64,000 bases of DNA from an uncultured Paracoccaceae bacterium (GCA_947498415.1 CANMKB010000003.1:496001-560000), one strand, 5' to 3'. Positions 8,236 through 17,592 are shown, counted from the first letter of the stretch. The notes: generated from the letters alone by a model not told the origin. Numbers and translations are program-made.

Positions 8236-9093
8236 TTACTTACGCTCAAGGGCGTCAGCGATGACATCCTCAAAGTCTGACGCGCTTGTGACCTGCGAGA
8301 TCGCTTGCGCAGGCACTGTCAGGCCCCAATCAGCCATGCCAGCATAGCGCGGCTGGCGATGTGCCAGCGCTTTGGCGTAGGTCCAGCGCACAAAGGCATC
8401 CGGGTCTACTTTGTCTGCATTCAGGTCGTTTTCCTTAAGGTATTCCGCCCAACGCGCCTGAAGGAATTCAGGCTGATAATACATCGGCTTAGGCGCCTTA
8501 TCAAAGCGGCGGCACAGCTCTTCGGTATGGGCTTCATCGCCTTTGATCCAGACCAGCAATGTGTTTTCGGACAACGCTTTGAGGATCGGATCATTGGGGT
8601 TGGACGGATCGACAACTTCGCAGATCGAGCCGCTGGTATCGCATATGAAGTTTTCATAGCCATACAGGTTTTTAGCGCGATCAATGAAATGCAGGGTATC
8701 CATCATCGAGGCTTGCTCGGCAATGAGATGTTGCGACTGGCGCCGCATGTATTCATCAAACGCCAAACCCCCTTTGTCAGGGTTGCCGGGCTTGCCCAGA
8801 TAGGTCGACAGAGGGGCCAGATTATCAAATGTGATGTTTGATCCGATATAGATGCTATCGCTGAGCAAAAGGTCCCGCAAAAAGGGCACTTTCATCGCTT
8901 CGGCTTTGGCGTTATCGGCGATGTGTTCGCCCATGTAACGCGTGCCAATGCGATAATCGACGGAATAGTGAAACCATGCACCGCTGTCGCGCAGGATGTT
9001 GGAAACATAGGTTTTCCCAAGGCCCGACATGGCAAACAAAAGCACTTTCTTTTGCGGCGCGTCACGCCATTCGCTCGCGGATTTATAGATCAT
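8236..9093 (-). CDS. P-loop kinase-like protein of unknown function
   Basis: I do not recognise a named family. The protein has 285 residues and begins with a strand and phosphate-binding loop, LLFAMSGLGKTYVSN (GLGKT at 24-28; the first loop position is Ala rather than Gly). HYSVDYRIGTRYM at about 42-54 resembles the substrate-aspartate segment of small-molecule kinases such as shikimate or cytidylate kinase. A second strand ends in FICDTSGSICEV, which could be the Walker B equivalent. A long helical C-terminal half follows. It is the first gene of a likely unit with metA, so a role in amino acid or cofactor metabolism is possible but unproven. Confidence 0.65.
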   Translation of the reverse strand: MIYKSASEWRDAPQKKVLLFAMSGLGKTYVSNILRDSGAWFHYSVDYRIGTRYMGEHIADNAKAEAMKVPFLRDLLLSDSIYIGSNITFDNLAPLSTYLGKPGNPDKGGLAFDEYMRRQSQHLIAEQASMMDTLHFIDRAKNLYGYENFICDTSGSICEVVDPSNPNDPILKALSENTLLVWIKGDEAHTEELCRRFDKAPKPMYYQPEFLQARWAEYLKENDLNADKVDPDAFVRWTYAKALAHRQPRYAGMADWGLTVPAQAISQVTSASDFEDVIADALERK

Positions 9094-9165
9094 GGGCCTG
9101 CCTTATCTCGTCTTATCTGTTCGTAGCGGGCAGGGGGGGCAGGGTCAATCTTTGTGACGGCCAAA

Positions 9166-9199
9166 CAAGAACCCCCGCCGCAACGGACGGGGGTTCTTG
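9166..9199. terminator. bidirectional-looking hairpin
   Basis: CAAGAACCCCCG (9166-9177) and CGGGGGTTCTTG (9188-9199) form a perfect 12-bp stem with a 10-base loop, 17 bases after the outer membrane protein gene. U-runs are short on both sides. Confidence 0.7.
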
Positions 9200-9215
9200 T
9201 CGGATTTTAAGGCAA

Positions 9216-10361
9216 TCAGAACCGGTAGCGAATGCGAACGCCTACACCGATTGCTGAGTTGTCGGTGAAATCAGAGGCAGCAATGGGAAGCAGTGGTTGA
9301 GATCGTGTTTGGGCATCACCGATCCAGATGTAGGAAACACCGCCTGTGATCTCCATTTTGTCTTTTTTGTAGGTGGCGGCCAGTGTAACACCGGTTTGCC
9401 CATCGGTTGGCCCAAGATTTGAGGCAAACCCACCAACGCTCGGCTCATGTGTGACCGAAATGGCGCCTGACCAAGTTTCATTGAAGCGATGACCTAGACC
9501 CAAAGTATAGGTGATCCGATCATCGTTATAGGCCACCAGAGAGCTTCCCTGCGCACCACTAGTGCCTGCCAAAGTGGTGGCGAAATAATTGTTTGGGGTG
9601 ATTGCAAATTCTGACCAATCCACCCAACGCACGCTACCAAAAATCAATGTGTCTTTTGCAATGCCTGATTGGAACTCAAGATTTATCGATTGAGGTGTTT
9701 CAACAGATGTTGATGAGGTGCCAGGGGTTACACCGCCGGTTTCTACAATCGACCAATCATGATTGATCGCTGAATTGTAGGTAAGCGCGACACGCAATGC
9801 GATGTCTGGGCGTTCATAAGCAGCACCCACTAAGTAGCCAAAACTTCCGTCTGTGTCAGATGTGCCGGTATAGCTTCCGACAAAAGGCACATTCGCCTGT
9901 GCCTCGAGCGTTTGGTATCGTAGGCCTCCGAATACGCTGATGTTATTATCCGTTGTGTATTTCAGGACACCTGTAAGAGCATGACTGTTCAGTTCAGCTG
10001 TTGCTTCAGCTGCAAAATAGCCTGTCCCTGTTGGATAAGATACATCTGCACCAAACGGTTGATCGTAGATCAGCGCGAACGAAAGGCTTTCGTTGAAATC
10101 CTGTTTGTAGGCAAACCCCAGACGGAAGAAGTTTTCCGTCATATTGCCAGAGGACGCCCCTGGTGTTGGCGTCGCGCGTGATGGTGCTGATCCAGCCCCC
10201 ACGCCTGAAACCTTGGGGGTTACATACCCAAGGCTAAGCTCTGCCAGATTGCCTTTTTCAAAGATGATGCCAACCGATTGGGTGGTGCGCTCGACGCCTC
10301 CGGCCCAGGCGCTTGTGCTCATAGCGGCCAGTGCAGCCGCTGCTGTTATAACATTTTTCAT
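9216..10361 (-). CDS. FadL/OmpP1-like outer membrane protein
   Basis: Outer membrane beta-barrel, 381 residues. A signal peptide with cleavage after AWA (residue 20) precedes alternating amphipathic strands, and the chain ends in YRF, the usual outer-membrane sorting end. Segments such as GVGVRIRYRF, TYTLGLGHRFNETW and repeated aromatic girdle residues agree with the FadL long-chain fatty acid/hydrocarbon transporter family. The likely role is uptake of hydrophobic compounds. A strong Shine-Dalgarno (GGGGAGGGG) stands before the ATG. It has its own promoter region and a hairpin downstream, so it looks monocistronic. Low conservation of the hatch region makes the substrate uncertain. Confidence 0.75.
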   Translation of the reverse strand: MKNVITAAAALAAMSTSAWAGGVERTTQSVGIIFEKGNLAELSLGYVTPKVSGVGAGSAPSRATPTPGASSGNMTENFFRLGFAYKQDFNESLSFALIYDQPFGADVSYPTGTGYFAAEATAELNSHALTGVLKYTTDNNISVFGGLRYQTLEAQANVPFVGSYTGTSDTDGSFGYLVGAAYERPDIALRVALTYNSAINHDWSIVETGGVTPGTSSTSVETPQSINLEFQSGIAKDTLIFGSVRWVDWSEFAITPNNYFATTLAGTSGAQGSSLVAYNDDRITYTLGLGHRFNETWSGAISVTHEPSVGGFASNLGPTDGQTGVTLAATYKKDKMEITGGVSYIWIGDAQTRSQPLLPIAASDFTDNSAIGVGVRIRYRF

Positions 10362-10456
10362 TCACCCCTCCCCGGTGAGCTACTTTATTATTCCGGGTAG
10401 GTTAGGAATTATGTTTTCAGCGCGTCAACGGGTGACTGCGCGTTAACCTGCCTAGG

Positions 10457-11338
10457 CTACCCTTTGGTCAAGTCTTGGGAGTGTTTCATTTCTGATATAA
10501 TATTCAGATAGTTAGCTGAAAAAATGATAATCGCACCAAGAATGACCCATACGTCAATTACCTCATCGTAGACCAGTGCGCCAACTATCGCAATCGCGGG
10601 AAGCCTGATAAAGTCAATTGGCGCTACAACCGAGGCGGGAGCGATCTTGAGGGCATTAGTGATGCAGAAGTGCGCAACAAGCCCCGCTAGGCCGATGATT
10701 ACGACATATGGGACAACTGCAAAACTAGGCAGGGCGACATCAAAATCATGCCCCGCAAAAACGATGCCAAACACGGCCTGCATCAACGTCAGGTAAAATA
10801 AAATCGACGCTGTTGAGTTGCGCTGCGTTAGTTTCTTTGTGGCGATAAATGTGAGTGCAAAAAACACGGCACACAGGGCAGCAGCCCCAAACCCGATACC
10901 TATTGGTGCAGAGCCGGGGCGGGCGACAATCAAAATGCCAACAAAGGCGATGCCAGCCGCTAATAATCCCACTGGGCGGATCGGGGCTTTCAGCAGCACA
11001 GGCGACAACAGCAGCACCCAGATCGGAGTGGTGAACTCTAACGCAAACAACTGCGCCAAGGGCATGGCAGTGAGTGCAAAGAACCAGAGGTTTTGCCCAC
11101 CGAAATGCGCCAAATTGCGGGCCGCATGCAGGCCAAGGTTTTCCAAAGTCACCATATGCCAATTGCGCGACACGCTTAGGATCAGGCAGACAGTCGCCAA
11201 ACCCACAAAGCTGCGGTACATCATGATTTCAAATGTATCGAGCTCGGCACTTGCTTCGCGCCCAGCAATCGCCATCACCGAAAAAGAGACGATTGCGCCA
11301 ATCATCCAAATTGCCGCGCGTATGTTCGGATGCATCAA
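10457..11338 (-). CDS. EamA/DMT-family transporter
   Basis: Inner-membrane drug/metabolite transporter, 293 residues with ten predicted hydrophobic segments as two EamA repeats. The first covers about residues 8-140 (VSFSVMAIAGREAS, ending ILIVARPG) and the second about 150-285 (ending SANYLNIIS). The gene is last of a minus-strand run, and its ATG overlaps the stop of the SDR gene by four bases (ATGA), so the two are translated together. Substrate not inferable; amino-acid or metabolite export is usual for the family. Confidence 0.85.
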   Translation of the reverse strand: MMHPNIRAAIWMIGAIVSFSVMAIAGREASAELDTFEIMMYRSFVGLATVCLILSVSRNWHMVTLENLGLHAARNLAHFGGQNLWFFALTAMPLAQLFALEFTTPIWVLLLSPVLLKAPIRPVGLLAAGIAFVGILIVARPGSAPIGIGFGAAALCAVFFALTFIATKKLTQRNSTASILFYLTLMQAVFGIVFAGHDFDVALPSFAVVPYVVIIGLAGLVAHFCITNALKIAPASVVAPIDFIRLPAIAIVGALVYDEVIDVWVILGAIIIFSANYLNIISEMKHSQDLTKG

Positions 11339-12240
11339 CTTGCCTTTTTCGCCACAGAAAGGGCCAAGGCCTCGTCAGCAGACAATGGCGGCACCCAGCC
11401 ACACTCTGTTGGTTCAAACTGCAGCGTGTCAAACAATTGTTCGTACAAATAGGGGCGGCGCAGCAGTTGCGCGGCCAGTTTGAATACGGGTTTCGGGGCT
11501 GGGAACAAGCGGCGCGGCTGGCCCATGGCCTTGCGCAACTGTGTGGCGATCCGCGTTGTACCCAGATCATCGTGATCCGTGGCCAGAACCATCTTTGGTG
11601 GCGTCTTTGATTGCGCACAATGGCGGATCAGATCAGCTAGGTTTTGCACCGCAATCATGCTGCGTCGGTTTCCTGCAAAGTCAAAGGGCAGGGGGTACCG
11701 GCTGCTGCACAGCTTTACAAACTTGCGCCAAAGCCCGGGCGCGTGTGGCCCATAGACCTGCGGCACCCGCAAGATTGTCACGGTCATGTTGGTGGATTGC
11801 AAAATCTCTTCGGCTTCCAACTTGGCCTGCCCATAAGCTGTGTTGGGAGCCGTCGGATGATCCAATGAAATCACCTGATCAGATTTATCCAACCCATACA
11901 CCGCCACCGTCGACATAAAGATAAAGTGCTGCACACCAGCGGCTTCGGCCTGTTGCATTAGGTCTTGGGTCGCATCTCGATTGGCGAGGCGGTGGTCATC
12001 AAGGGCCGTTTTGGGGTCTTCTTTGGTGTGGACCCGCGCCGCACAATGCACCACGGTTTTGGCGCCGGTCAGAACCTTTGACAGATCACCCATATTGGTC
12101 AGATCGAACCCGTCCACCAAACCGGGCGTTGGTTTGCGACATAGGCCAACTGGATATTCCCCAGCTTTCACAAGCGCTTGCATCACATGCGTGCCAATAA
12201 ACCCGCTTGCCCCGGTGACAACAATATGCGGTTGTTCCAT
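11335..12240 (-). CDS. NAD-dependent epimerase/dehydratase (extended SDR)
   Basis: Extended short-chain dehydrogenase, 301 residues from the ATG at 12240, which has GGGA upstream; an in-frame ATG at 12267 would add nine unlikely residues inside the preceding hairpin. The Rossmann motif is GASGFIG at residues 10-16, with Y136 and K140 in AYGQAK and S110/T111 as the third catalytic element. Family members act on nucleotide sugars or related hydroxy compounds. The C-terminal half is shorter than in UDP-glucose 4-epimerase. It is coupled to an EamA transporter, which might export the product or a related compound. Confidence 0.85.
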   Translation of the reverse strand: MEQPHIVVTGASGFIGTHVMQALVKAGEYPVGLCRKPTPGLVDGFDLTNMGDLSKVLTGAKTVVHCAARVHTKEDPKTALDDHRLANRDATQDLMQQAEAAGVQHFIFMSTVAVYGLDKSDQVISLDHPTAPNTAYGQAKLEAEEILQSTNMTVTILRVPQVYGPHAPGLWRKFVKLCSSRYPLPFDFAGNRRSMIAVQNLADLIRHCAQSKTPPKMVLATDHDDLGTTRIATQLRKAMGQPRRLFPAPKPVFKLAAQLLRRPYLYEQLFDTLQFEPTECGWVPPLSADEALALSVAKKAS

Positions 12241-12270
12241 CTGCTTTCCCAATGCCAATCGCCTCATGAA

Positions 12271-12295
12271 AAAGGGCGCTGATTCAGCGCCCTTT
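12271..12295. terminator. hairpin between the ABM gene and the SDR gene
   Basis: AAAGGGCGCT (12271-12280) and AGCGCCCTTT (12286-12295) with a five-base loop. On the minus strand the stem is followed by TTTTTC, so it can end the guaA-ABM transcript five bases after the ABM stop and before the SDR start. Confidence 0.75.
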
Positions 12296-12299
12296 CGAA

Positions 12300-12578
12300 T
12301 TATCCATCAATCTCTTTGATCTCAAAGTTCCGAGGAATGCCTTGGGTGATCTCTGCCCAAATCGACTTTCCTGCGCGATCACGATGCGCTTCTAACGCGG
12401 GCTGATCCACATAGGTCTCAGACACAACCAGCCGACCTTTGTGATTTGGGTCTTCAAAGACCTCAAAACTCAGGTTGCCCGGTTCTTCCTTTGTCAGACG
12501 CACATGCTCTGGCAAAGCAGCCAGCACCTCGTCCCGTCGATCCAAAGGAACGTCAATGTAACCTGTGAGTTGGATCAT
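12300..12578 (-). CDS. antibiotic-biosynthesis-monooxygenase (ABM) domain protein
   Basis: Small ferredoxin-like alpha/beta protein of 92 residues, the usual ABM length. [19 protein letters not shown] opens the fold, [18 protein letters not shown] is the characteristic central block, and [14 protein letters not shown] is the second strand-helix pair with the conserved histidine. Such domains include quinol monooxygenases and many proteins of unknown role. The ATG at 12578 overlaps the guaA stop (ATGA); an ATG six bases earlier is also possible. It is co-transcribed with guaA and followed by a terminator. No link to GMP synthesis is known to me. Confidence 0.8.
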   Translation of the reverse strand: MIQLTGYIDVPLDRRDEVLAALPEHVRLTKEEPGNLSFEVFEDPNHKGRLVVSETYVDQPALEAHRDRAGKSIWAEITQGIPRNFEIKEIDG

Positions 12579-14134
12579 TCCCATTCAATCGTGCCCGGAG
12601 GTTTTGATGTGATGTCATAGGTGCAGCGATTGATGCCTTTGACTTCGTTGATGATCCGCGTTGCGGTTTCACCCAGGAATTCATGGGTGAACGGATAATA
12701 ATCCGCAGTCATCCCATCCACCGAATTCACAGCACGCATGGCACAGGCATAATCATAGGTCCGGCCATCGCCCATCACACCCACTGTTTTCACAGGAAGG
12801 ATCGCAACAAAGGCCTGCCAGATTTCATCATAGAGACCGTGCTTGCGAATCTGGTCGATATACACAGCATCCGCTTCGCGTAGGATTTCCAGCTTTTCAC
12901 GTGTGATTTCACCCGGGCAACGGATCGCAAGACCTGGCCCCGGGAAGGGGTGGCGGCCAATAAAGCTGTCCGGCAGACCCAGCTCGCGGCCCAAGGCACG
13001 CACCTCGTCTTTGAACAGTTCACGCAGAGGTTCAACAAGCTTGAGGCCCATTTTCTCTGGCAGACCGCCCACATTGTGGTGCGATTTGATGGTCACAGAT
13101 GGACCACCAGAGAACGACACAGATTCAATCACATCCGGGTACAAGGTACCCTGTGCCAAGAATTCCGCACCTTCGATCTCATTGGCGTATTTCTGGAACA
13201 CGTCAATAAACAGCTTACCAATGATCTTGCGCTTGGTTTCCGGGTCAGACTGGCCTTCCAGTTCGCCCAAGAACAAATCGCTTTCATCCGCGGCGATCAG
13301 TTTGATGTTATAGTTGTCGCGGAACATGGCGACGACTTCTTTCGCCTCGTCCTTGCGCAACAACCCGTGGTCCACAAACACACAAGTCAGCTGGTCACCG
13401 ATGGCTTCGTGAATAAGGATCGCCGCAACAGAGCTGTCGACACCGCCAGAAAGGCCGCAGATCACTTGCTTGTCGCCAACCTGTTCGCGGATCTTTTCGA
13501 TCATCTGTTCGCGATAGGCACCCATGGTCCAGTCGCCTTTGAACCCTGCCAGTTTGACAAAGTTCTCATACAGTTTTGCACCATTTGGCGTGTGGTGGAC
13601 TTCCGGGTGGAACTGCACCGCATAAAAGTGGCGCGACACATCAGCCGTGATCGCATATGGCGCATTCGGGGAAGTTCCATAAACCTCAAAACCCGGTGCG
13701 ATTTCAGAGACATGGTCGCCATGGCTCATCCAGACTTGCTCGTCGCCTTCGGCAAACCAACCGTCCAGAATATCCAGTGAATTGGCAGGCGTCACAAAGG
13801 CGCGGCCAAATTCTGCGGTGCCATGCCCGCTTTCCACTTTGCCACCCAGTTGGGTCATCATGGTCTGCTGACCATAACAGATCCCAAGGATCGGCACGCC
13901 GTACTCAAAAATTTCTTGCGGCGCCCGTGGGCTGCCCTCGCGGGTCACACTGTCTGGGCCACCAGAAAAGATCACAGCTTTGGGCGCGAAGCTGCGCACA
14001 AAATCCATGGTCACGTTTTGATAGGGGTGGATTTCACAATAGACGTTCAGCTCGCGCAGACGGCGCGCGATAAGCTGCGTCACCTGGCTGCCAAAGTCGA
14101 TAATAAGAAGGCGGTCGTGGGATGTCTCTGTCAT
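12575..14134 (-). CDS. guaA: GMP synthase (glutamine-hydrolysing)
   Basis: Converts XMP to GMP with glutamine and ATP in the cytoplasm. 519 residues. The N-terminal class I glutamine amidotransferase domain carries the nucleophile in GICYGQQ and the His/Glu pair in VQFHPEVHH. The ATP pyrophosphatase domain has the P-loop [10 protein letters not shown]. The C-terminal dimerisation domain ends with KPPGTIEWE, the conserved XMP-binding tail. The start is 237 bases from the divergent mttB-like gene, and copy 2 of the dispersed element lies in between. The ABM gene overlaps its 3' end by four bases. Confidence 0.97.
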   Translation of the reverse strand: MTETSHDRLLIIDFGSQVTQLIARRLRELNVYCEIHPYQNVTMDFVRSFAPKAVIFSGGPDSVTREGSPRAPQEIFEYGVPILGICYGQQTMMTQLGGKVESGHGTAEFGRAFVTPANSLDILDGWFAEGDEQVWMSHGDHVSEIAPGFEVYGTSPNAPYAITADVSRHFYAVQFHPEVHHTPNGAKLYENFVKLAGFKGDWTMGAYREQMIEKIREQVGDKQVICGLSGGVDSSVAAILIHEAIGDQLTCVFVDHGLLRKDEAKEVVAMFRDNYNIKLIAADESDLFLGELEGQSDPETKRKIIGKLFIDVFQKYANEIEGAEFLAQGTLYPDVIESVSFSGGPSVTIKSHHNVGGLPEKMGLKLVEPLRELFKDEVRALGRELGLPDSFIGRHPFPGPGLAIRCPGEITREKLEILREADAVYIDQIRKHGLYDEIWQAFVAILPVKTVGVMGDGRTYDYACAMRAVNSVDGMTADYYPFTHEFLGETATRIINEVKGINRCTYDITSKPPGTIEWE

Positions 14135-14189
14135 AAATGCCGGATAGGCGAAAGAGCCTCGTTTCGCAAGTCTCTAGCGACCTCCTGCA

Positions 14190-14210
14190 TTCATCTTTCC
14201 TAAAATACTC
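14190..14210 (-). repeat. dispersed intergenic element, copy 2
   Basis: On the minus strand it reads GAGTATTTTA then GGAAAGATGAA, differing from copies 1 and 3 at two positions. It lies 55 bases upstream of guaA in the divergent intergenic region. Confidence 0.65.
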
Positions 14211-14371
14211 ATTCTCACAGGGCACCACGCTGCGCTGCCGCTGATGTTCTGCACGGCAAACGTCTCGAATGTCGCTTTTCCCCCCAGAACGCCGCTATTT
14301 TCCGCATTTGTAAACAGCGTGCCGATATTTTGGATGCAACTCGAACATTTCGGCCCAAGGATAAAACATTC

Positions 14372-15916
14372 ATGGCACAAGCCTCTACACGACGCAGATC
14401 CCGCAGTGGCGGTGGTGCAGCCCGTCGCGCAGCCCGGTCTGCAGTTAGCGTTGAAACTGCTAAGTACATTGAACGCAATGTGCCGTTATATGAAATTCTC
14501 ACTGACGAAGCGCTTGATATCATCGAGACCAATGCGGAAACCGTTCTCGAAGAGATCGGTGTTGAATTTCCAAGCAACCCGGGCGCCCTAGAGCGTTGGG
14601 CCGCAGCGGGCGCCAAGATTGATGGCTCACGTGTACGCATTCCACGCGGGCTGGCCCGAGAGCTGTGCAAAACAGCGCCAAGCTCATTTACACAACATGC
14701 ACGTAACCCTGAGAAATCTGTTGAGATCGGCGGTAAGAACTTGGTTTGTGCCCCGGTTTACGGCCCTCCGTTTGTGCGGGATGCCGACGGTGGACGTCGG
14801 TATGCGACGATGGATGACTTCCATAAATTTGTAAAACTGGGTCATACCAGCAAATGGCTGCACCATTCGGGTGGAACGGTCTGTGAACCCACAGATGTGG
14901 CCGTAAACAAGCGTCACCTTGATATGCTGCTTGCGCATATGACCCTGACAGACAAACCGTTCATGGGCTCTGTCACCGCGCCAAGCCGGGCGCAAGATAG
15001 TGTGGATATGTGCAAAATTCTCTTTGGTGAAGAGTTTGTACAAAACAACACCGTGATGACCTCACTGGTGAACATCAACTCGCCTTTGACGTTTGACGAT
15101 ATCATGATGGGCGCATTGGAAGTTTATGCGTCTAACAATCAGGCCTGCATCGTGTCTCCATTCATTGTGGGCGGTGCCATGGCGCCGGTTTCTGTGGCTG
15201 GCACATTGACACAGGTCTTTGCCGAAGTTCTTGCCGGCATTGCGTATAGCCAGCTGATCCGTCCGGGTGCGCCAGTGATCTTTGGGGCCTTTGTGACGTC
15301 GATTGACATGGGCTCTGGTGCGCCGACTTTTGGAACGCCTGAGGCCAGCCAAATCCTATATGGCGCAGGCCAGTTGGCCCGCCGCATGAATTTGCCGTTC
15401 CGTTCTGGTGGTGGTTTGTGTGGATCGAAACTACCAGATGCGCAGGCAGCCTATGAAACCGCTCACACCCATAATGCAGCCTTGCTGGGCGGCGTGAACT
15501 TTATGCTGCACAGCTGTGGTTGGCTTGAGGGCGGCCTTGTGTCGTCCTTTGAGAAATTTGTCATGGATGCCGACCAGCTGGGCGTTTTGCACAAGTTTGC
15601 CGAAGGCGTGGCCATTGACGAAAATGGCCAAGGCATGGATGCCCTACGCGAGGTTGGTCCTGGTGGTCACTACCTTGGGTCTGCACATACCCAAGCGAAC
15701 TATCAAACGGCATTTTGGCGTTCTGAGATGCTGGATTACAAACCGTTTGAGACCTGGCAGGAAGAGGGTGCGCGCGATACGCAGACGCTTGCGGCACAGC
15801 GGGTTGAGACCCTGCTAGGCGCCTATGTAAAACCAGAGATAGATCCAGAGGTAGAAGCGGCTTTGGTGGCCTTTGTTGAAACCAAAAAGGCCTCTATGCC
15901 GGACGCTTTGGAGTAA
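14372..15916 (+). CDS. MttB-family corrinoid methyltransferase without pyrrolysine
   Basis: Trimethylamine methyltransferase (MttB) superfamily, 514 residues. The frame is uninterrupted, with no in-frame UAG, so it is not a pyrrolysine enzyme like archaeal MttB; the non-Pyl branch includes glycine betaine:corrinoid methyltransferase (MtgB). Family blocks include VLEEIGVEF near 60, SMW-like region DADGGRRYATMDD, and ASQILYGAGQLARRMNLPFRSGGG past the middle. An Arg/Ser-rich start precedes the barrel. ATG 14372 has AAGGAT upstream. The expected partner is a corrinoid protein; the only one in the window is at 55063-55761. Substrate: a quaternary amine such as glycine betaine is likely, but unproven. 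Confidence 0.85.
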   Translation: MAQASTRRRSRSGGGAARRAARSAVSVETAKYIERNVPLYEILTDEALDIIETNAETVLEEIGVEFPSNPGALERWAAAGAKIDGSRVRIPRGLARELCKTAPSSFTQHARNPEKSVEIGGKNLVCAPVYGPPFVRDADGGRRYATMDDFHKFVKLGHTSKWLHHSGGTVCEPTDVAVNKRHLDMLLAHMTLTDKPFMGSVTAPSRAQDSVDMCKILFGEEFVQNNTVMTSLVNINSPLTFDDIMMGALEVYASNNQACIVSPFIVGGAMAPVSVAGTLTQVFAEVLAGIAYSQLIRPGAPVIFGAFVTSIDMGSGAPTFGTPEASQILYGAGQLARRMNLPFRSGGGLCGSKLPDAQAAYETAHTHNAALLGGVNFMLHSCGWLEGGLVSSFEKFVMDADQLGVLHKFAEGVAIDENGQGMDALREVGPGGHYLGSAHTQANYQTAFWRSEMLDYKPFETWQEEGARDTQTLAAQRVETLLGAYVKPEIDPEVEAALVAFVETKKASMPDALE

Positions 15917-15926
15917 CCCTTAACGT

Positions 15927-16220
15927 CTATTTGTCTGAATGGGCGGCGCGGAACAGCTGCGTCTCGCCCATGAGGGCTGCAAGAATTTCAATGTGTCGTG
16001 CCAGCGAATAGCCCGCGTGCTTTTGCTGGCGCATTTCGTTGATAGTCTGTTCAATTTCAATCAGACGCAACAGTGCCGCGCCATGTTTGGGCAAGGCGGA
16101 ACTGTGAAAAATCTGTTTCAGATGACGGTCACGTTTGTAGGTTTGGGCAACCGTTTTTGCGGTGCGAACCAAAAGACGTGGTCGGTTGAGTTGCTGAAGG
16201 CTGGATAGGATATCCTGCAT
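15927..16220 (-). CDS. DUF6477-type small protein
   Basis: 97 residues, basic and helical, matching what I know as DUF6477 in Rhodobacteraceae. Visible features are RPRLLVRTAKTVAQTYKRDRHLK near the start and LLRLIEIEQTINEMRQQK in the middle. No catalytic motif, signal peptide or membrane segment. It converges with the mttB-like gene (ten bases between stops) and stands opposite the HTH gene at 16468. The function is unknown. Confidence 0.7.
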   Translation of the reverse strand: MQDILSSLQQLNRPRLLVRTAKTVAQTYKRDRHLKQIFHSSALPKHGAALLRLIEIEQTINEMRQQKHAGYSLARHIEILAALMGETQLFRAAHSDK

Positions 16221-16316
16221 AAGAAAGCTCCTGCACGGTGATCATTCAATCGCAACCCTTGCACAACCTATGGGGGTGTTGCGTAAATCCGCCTATAGCG
16301 TTCGCCGCCTTTGAGT

Positions 16317-16339
16317 TCTGTTTATCTTTTGTAAACAGA
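16317..16339. promoter_or_regulatory. inverted repeat in a divergent promoter region
   Basis: TCTGTTTA at 16317-16324 and TAAACAGA at 16332-16339 form 8-bp arms around a seven-base centre. The site lies between the divergent DUF6477 and DUF6456 genes and could bind a dimeric regulator, perhaps the HTH protein itself. No function shown. Confidence 0.35.
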
Positions 16340-16467
16340 CTGATGGAGCCCAAGGGCCGTATGTTGATGTTAACAAATCAATAACCAATGCGGCCTAGCG
16401 TTCCTAAATATCCTGGGGCGTTTGACGGGCGGCAACAGCAGCGACAAAGACCCAACCGGGGGTATGA

Positions 16468-17592
16468 ATGACAATTGAGTGTCGACCAGAACCGCTGTGG
16501 GATGGCGTTCCAGAATGGGTGCCACCACATGCACAACGCTACTTGGCTCATACGGAAACAGGCGTGTCGATCCGCGCATTGGCACGGGAAAGTGACTGCC
16601 ATGCGTCCACTATCCTACGCCAAATCCGTCGGGTGGAGTCGCGGCGGGATGACCCTCTGATTGACGAGGCCTTGGTGGCCCTAAGGTTTCAGCTTTCCGG
16701 TGGCTCCGCTGCACAACGCATATCGGAGACACTCAATATGAACGCGCATAACCCCGGATTTCCTCAAGAGTTGCCCTGTGATGACGCCTCGCTCGCCAAG
16801 GCAGCGCAGGACATATTGCTGAAACTCAGTGCCTCGGGGGCCGTTCTGGCGATGGCGAAGGATATGGAAAAGGCTGTGGTGGTGCGTGACCTTGCCAGCG
16901 GTGAGACAGAGCGCTCCATCGTGGTAGATCGCCCGATTGCGCAAGCCATGGCGTTGAAGGATTGGATTGCCTGTAAATCCCATGGCCGTATCTCGCGCTA
17001 TGCCATCACCGCAGAGGGGCGAGCAGAACTAAGCCGCATGGTGGCACAGGCTGAGATTTCAGCGCAGGGCGTGGCGCAAGGGTTTGAAGACGAGCAAGCA
17101 GCTTTTTCCTCCAGCCCCAAACTCAAGGCGCAGGCCGCCCGTCGGATGCGATTTAGCAGCACAGAAAGCCCGCTGAGCGTGTTGGCGCGTCGACGCGACA
17201 AAGAGGGTAATCTGTTTTTGGCACCTGATCTGGTCGCCGCTGGTGAACGTCTGCGTGAAGACTTTGAACTCTCGCAAATGCAAAGCGCCGGGATGAGCCA
17301 AAACTGGGATCGTTTTTTGACAGCAGGCACAAGCCATGGCGCGACCGGTGGTAAAGACAACCTTGGCCCAATGGACGCCAAAGACCGTTTGCAAGATGCC
17401 TTGTCGATTTTGGGTGAAGGGCTTGCAGATATCGCGCTGCGGTGTTGCTGTTACATGGAGGGGTTGGAAGTGTCTGAAAAACGATTGGGCTGGCCCGCGC
17501 GGTCTGGCAAAGTTGTTTTGCGGATCGCCCTCATTCGCCTGCGTGAACATTACTCGGCCAACCGCAATGACGTAAGTGAATTGATTGGTTAG
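16468..17592 (+). CDS. helix-turn-helix protein with C-terminal DUF6456 domain
   Basis: 374 residues. Residues 25-60 look like a helix-turn-helix (VSIRALARESDCHASTILRQI). The central part has AIAEGRAEL-like winged features (RYAITAEGRAELSRM, near 175). The C-terminal domain from about 240 includes SPLSVLARRRDKEG, a serine-rich linker and ALRCCCYMEGLEVSEKRLGWPARSGKVVLRIAL, which matches DUF6456. The last part resembles a sigma-region-4-like or HTH module that ends in LIRLREHY. The start has GGGGGT upstream. A lineage-typical regulator of unknown targets. Confidence 0.75.
   Translation: MTIECRPEPLWDGVPEWVPPHAQRYLAHTETGVSIRALARESDCHASTILRQIRRVESRRDDPLIDEALVALRFQLSGGSAAQRISETLNMNAHNPGFPQELPCDDASLAKAAQDILLKLSASGAVLAMAKDMEKAVVVRDLASGETERSIVVDRPIAQAMALKDWIACKSHGRISRYAITAEGRAELSRMVAQAEISAQGVAQGFEDEQAAFSSSPKLKAQAARRMRFSSTESPLSVLARRRDKEGNLFLAPDLVAAGERLREDFELSQMQSAGMSQNWDRFLTAGTSHGATGGKDNLGPMDAKDRLQDALSILGEGLADIALRCCCYMEGLEVSEKRLGWPARSGKVVLRIALIRLREHYSANRNDVSELIG

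Noticed and set aside
7651..8280. 209-codon plus-strand frame opposite metA
   Set aside because: Antisense shadow of metA and the next gene; no family features.
12950..13780. 276-codon plus-strand frame opposite guaA
   Set aside because: Complement of a well-conserved guaA frame; residues are the usual His/Phe/Arg-rich shadow.
16464..16478. ATG at 16464 as a start for the DUF6456 gene
   Set aside because: It leads to a stop after four codons; the ATG at 16468 in another frame opens the real gene.
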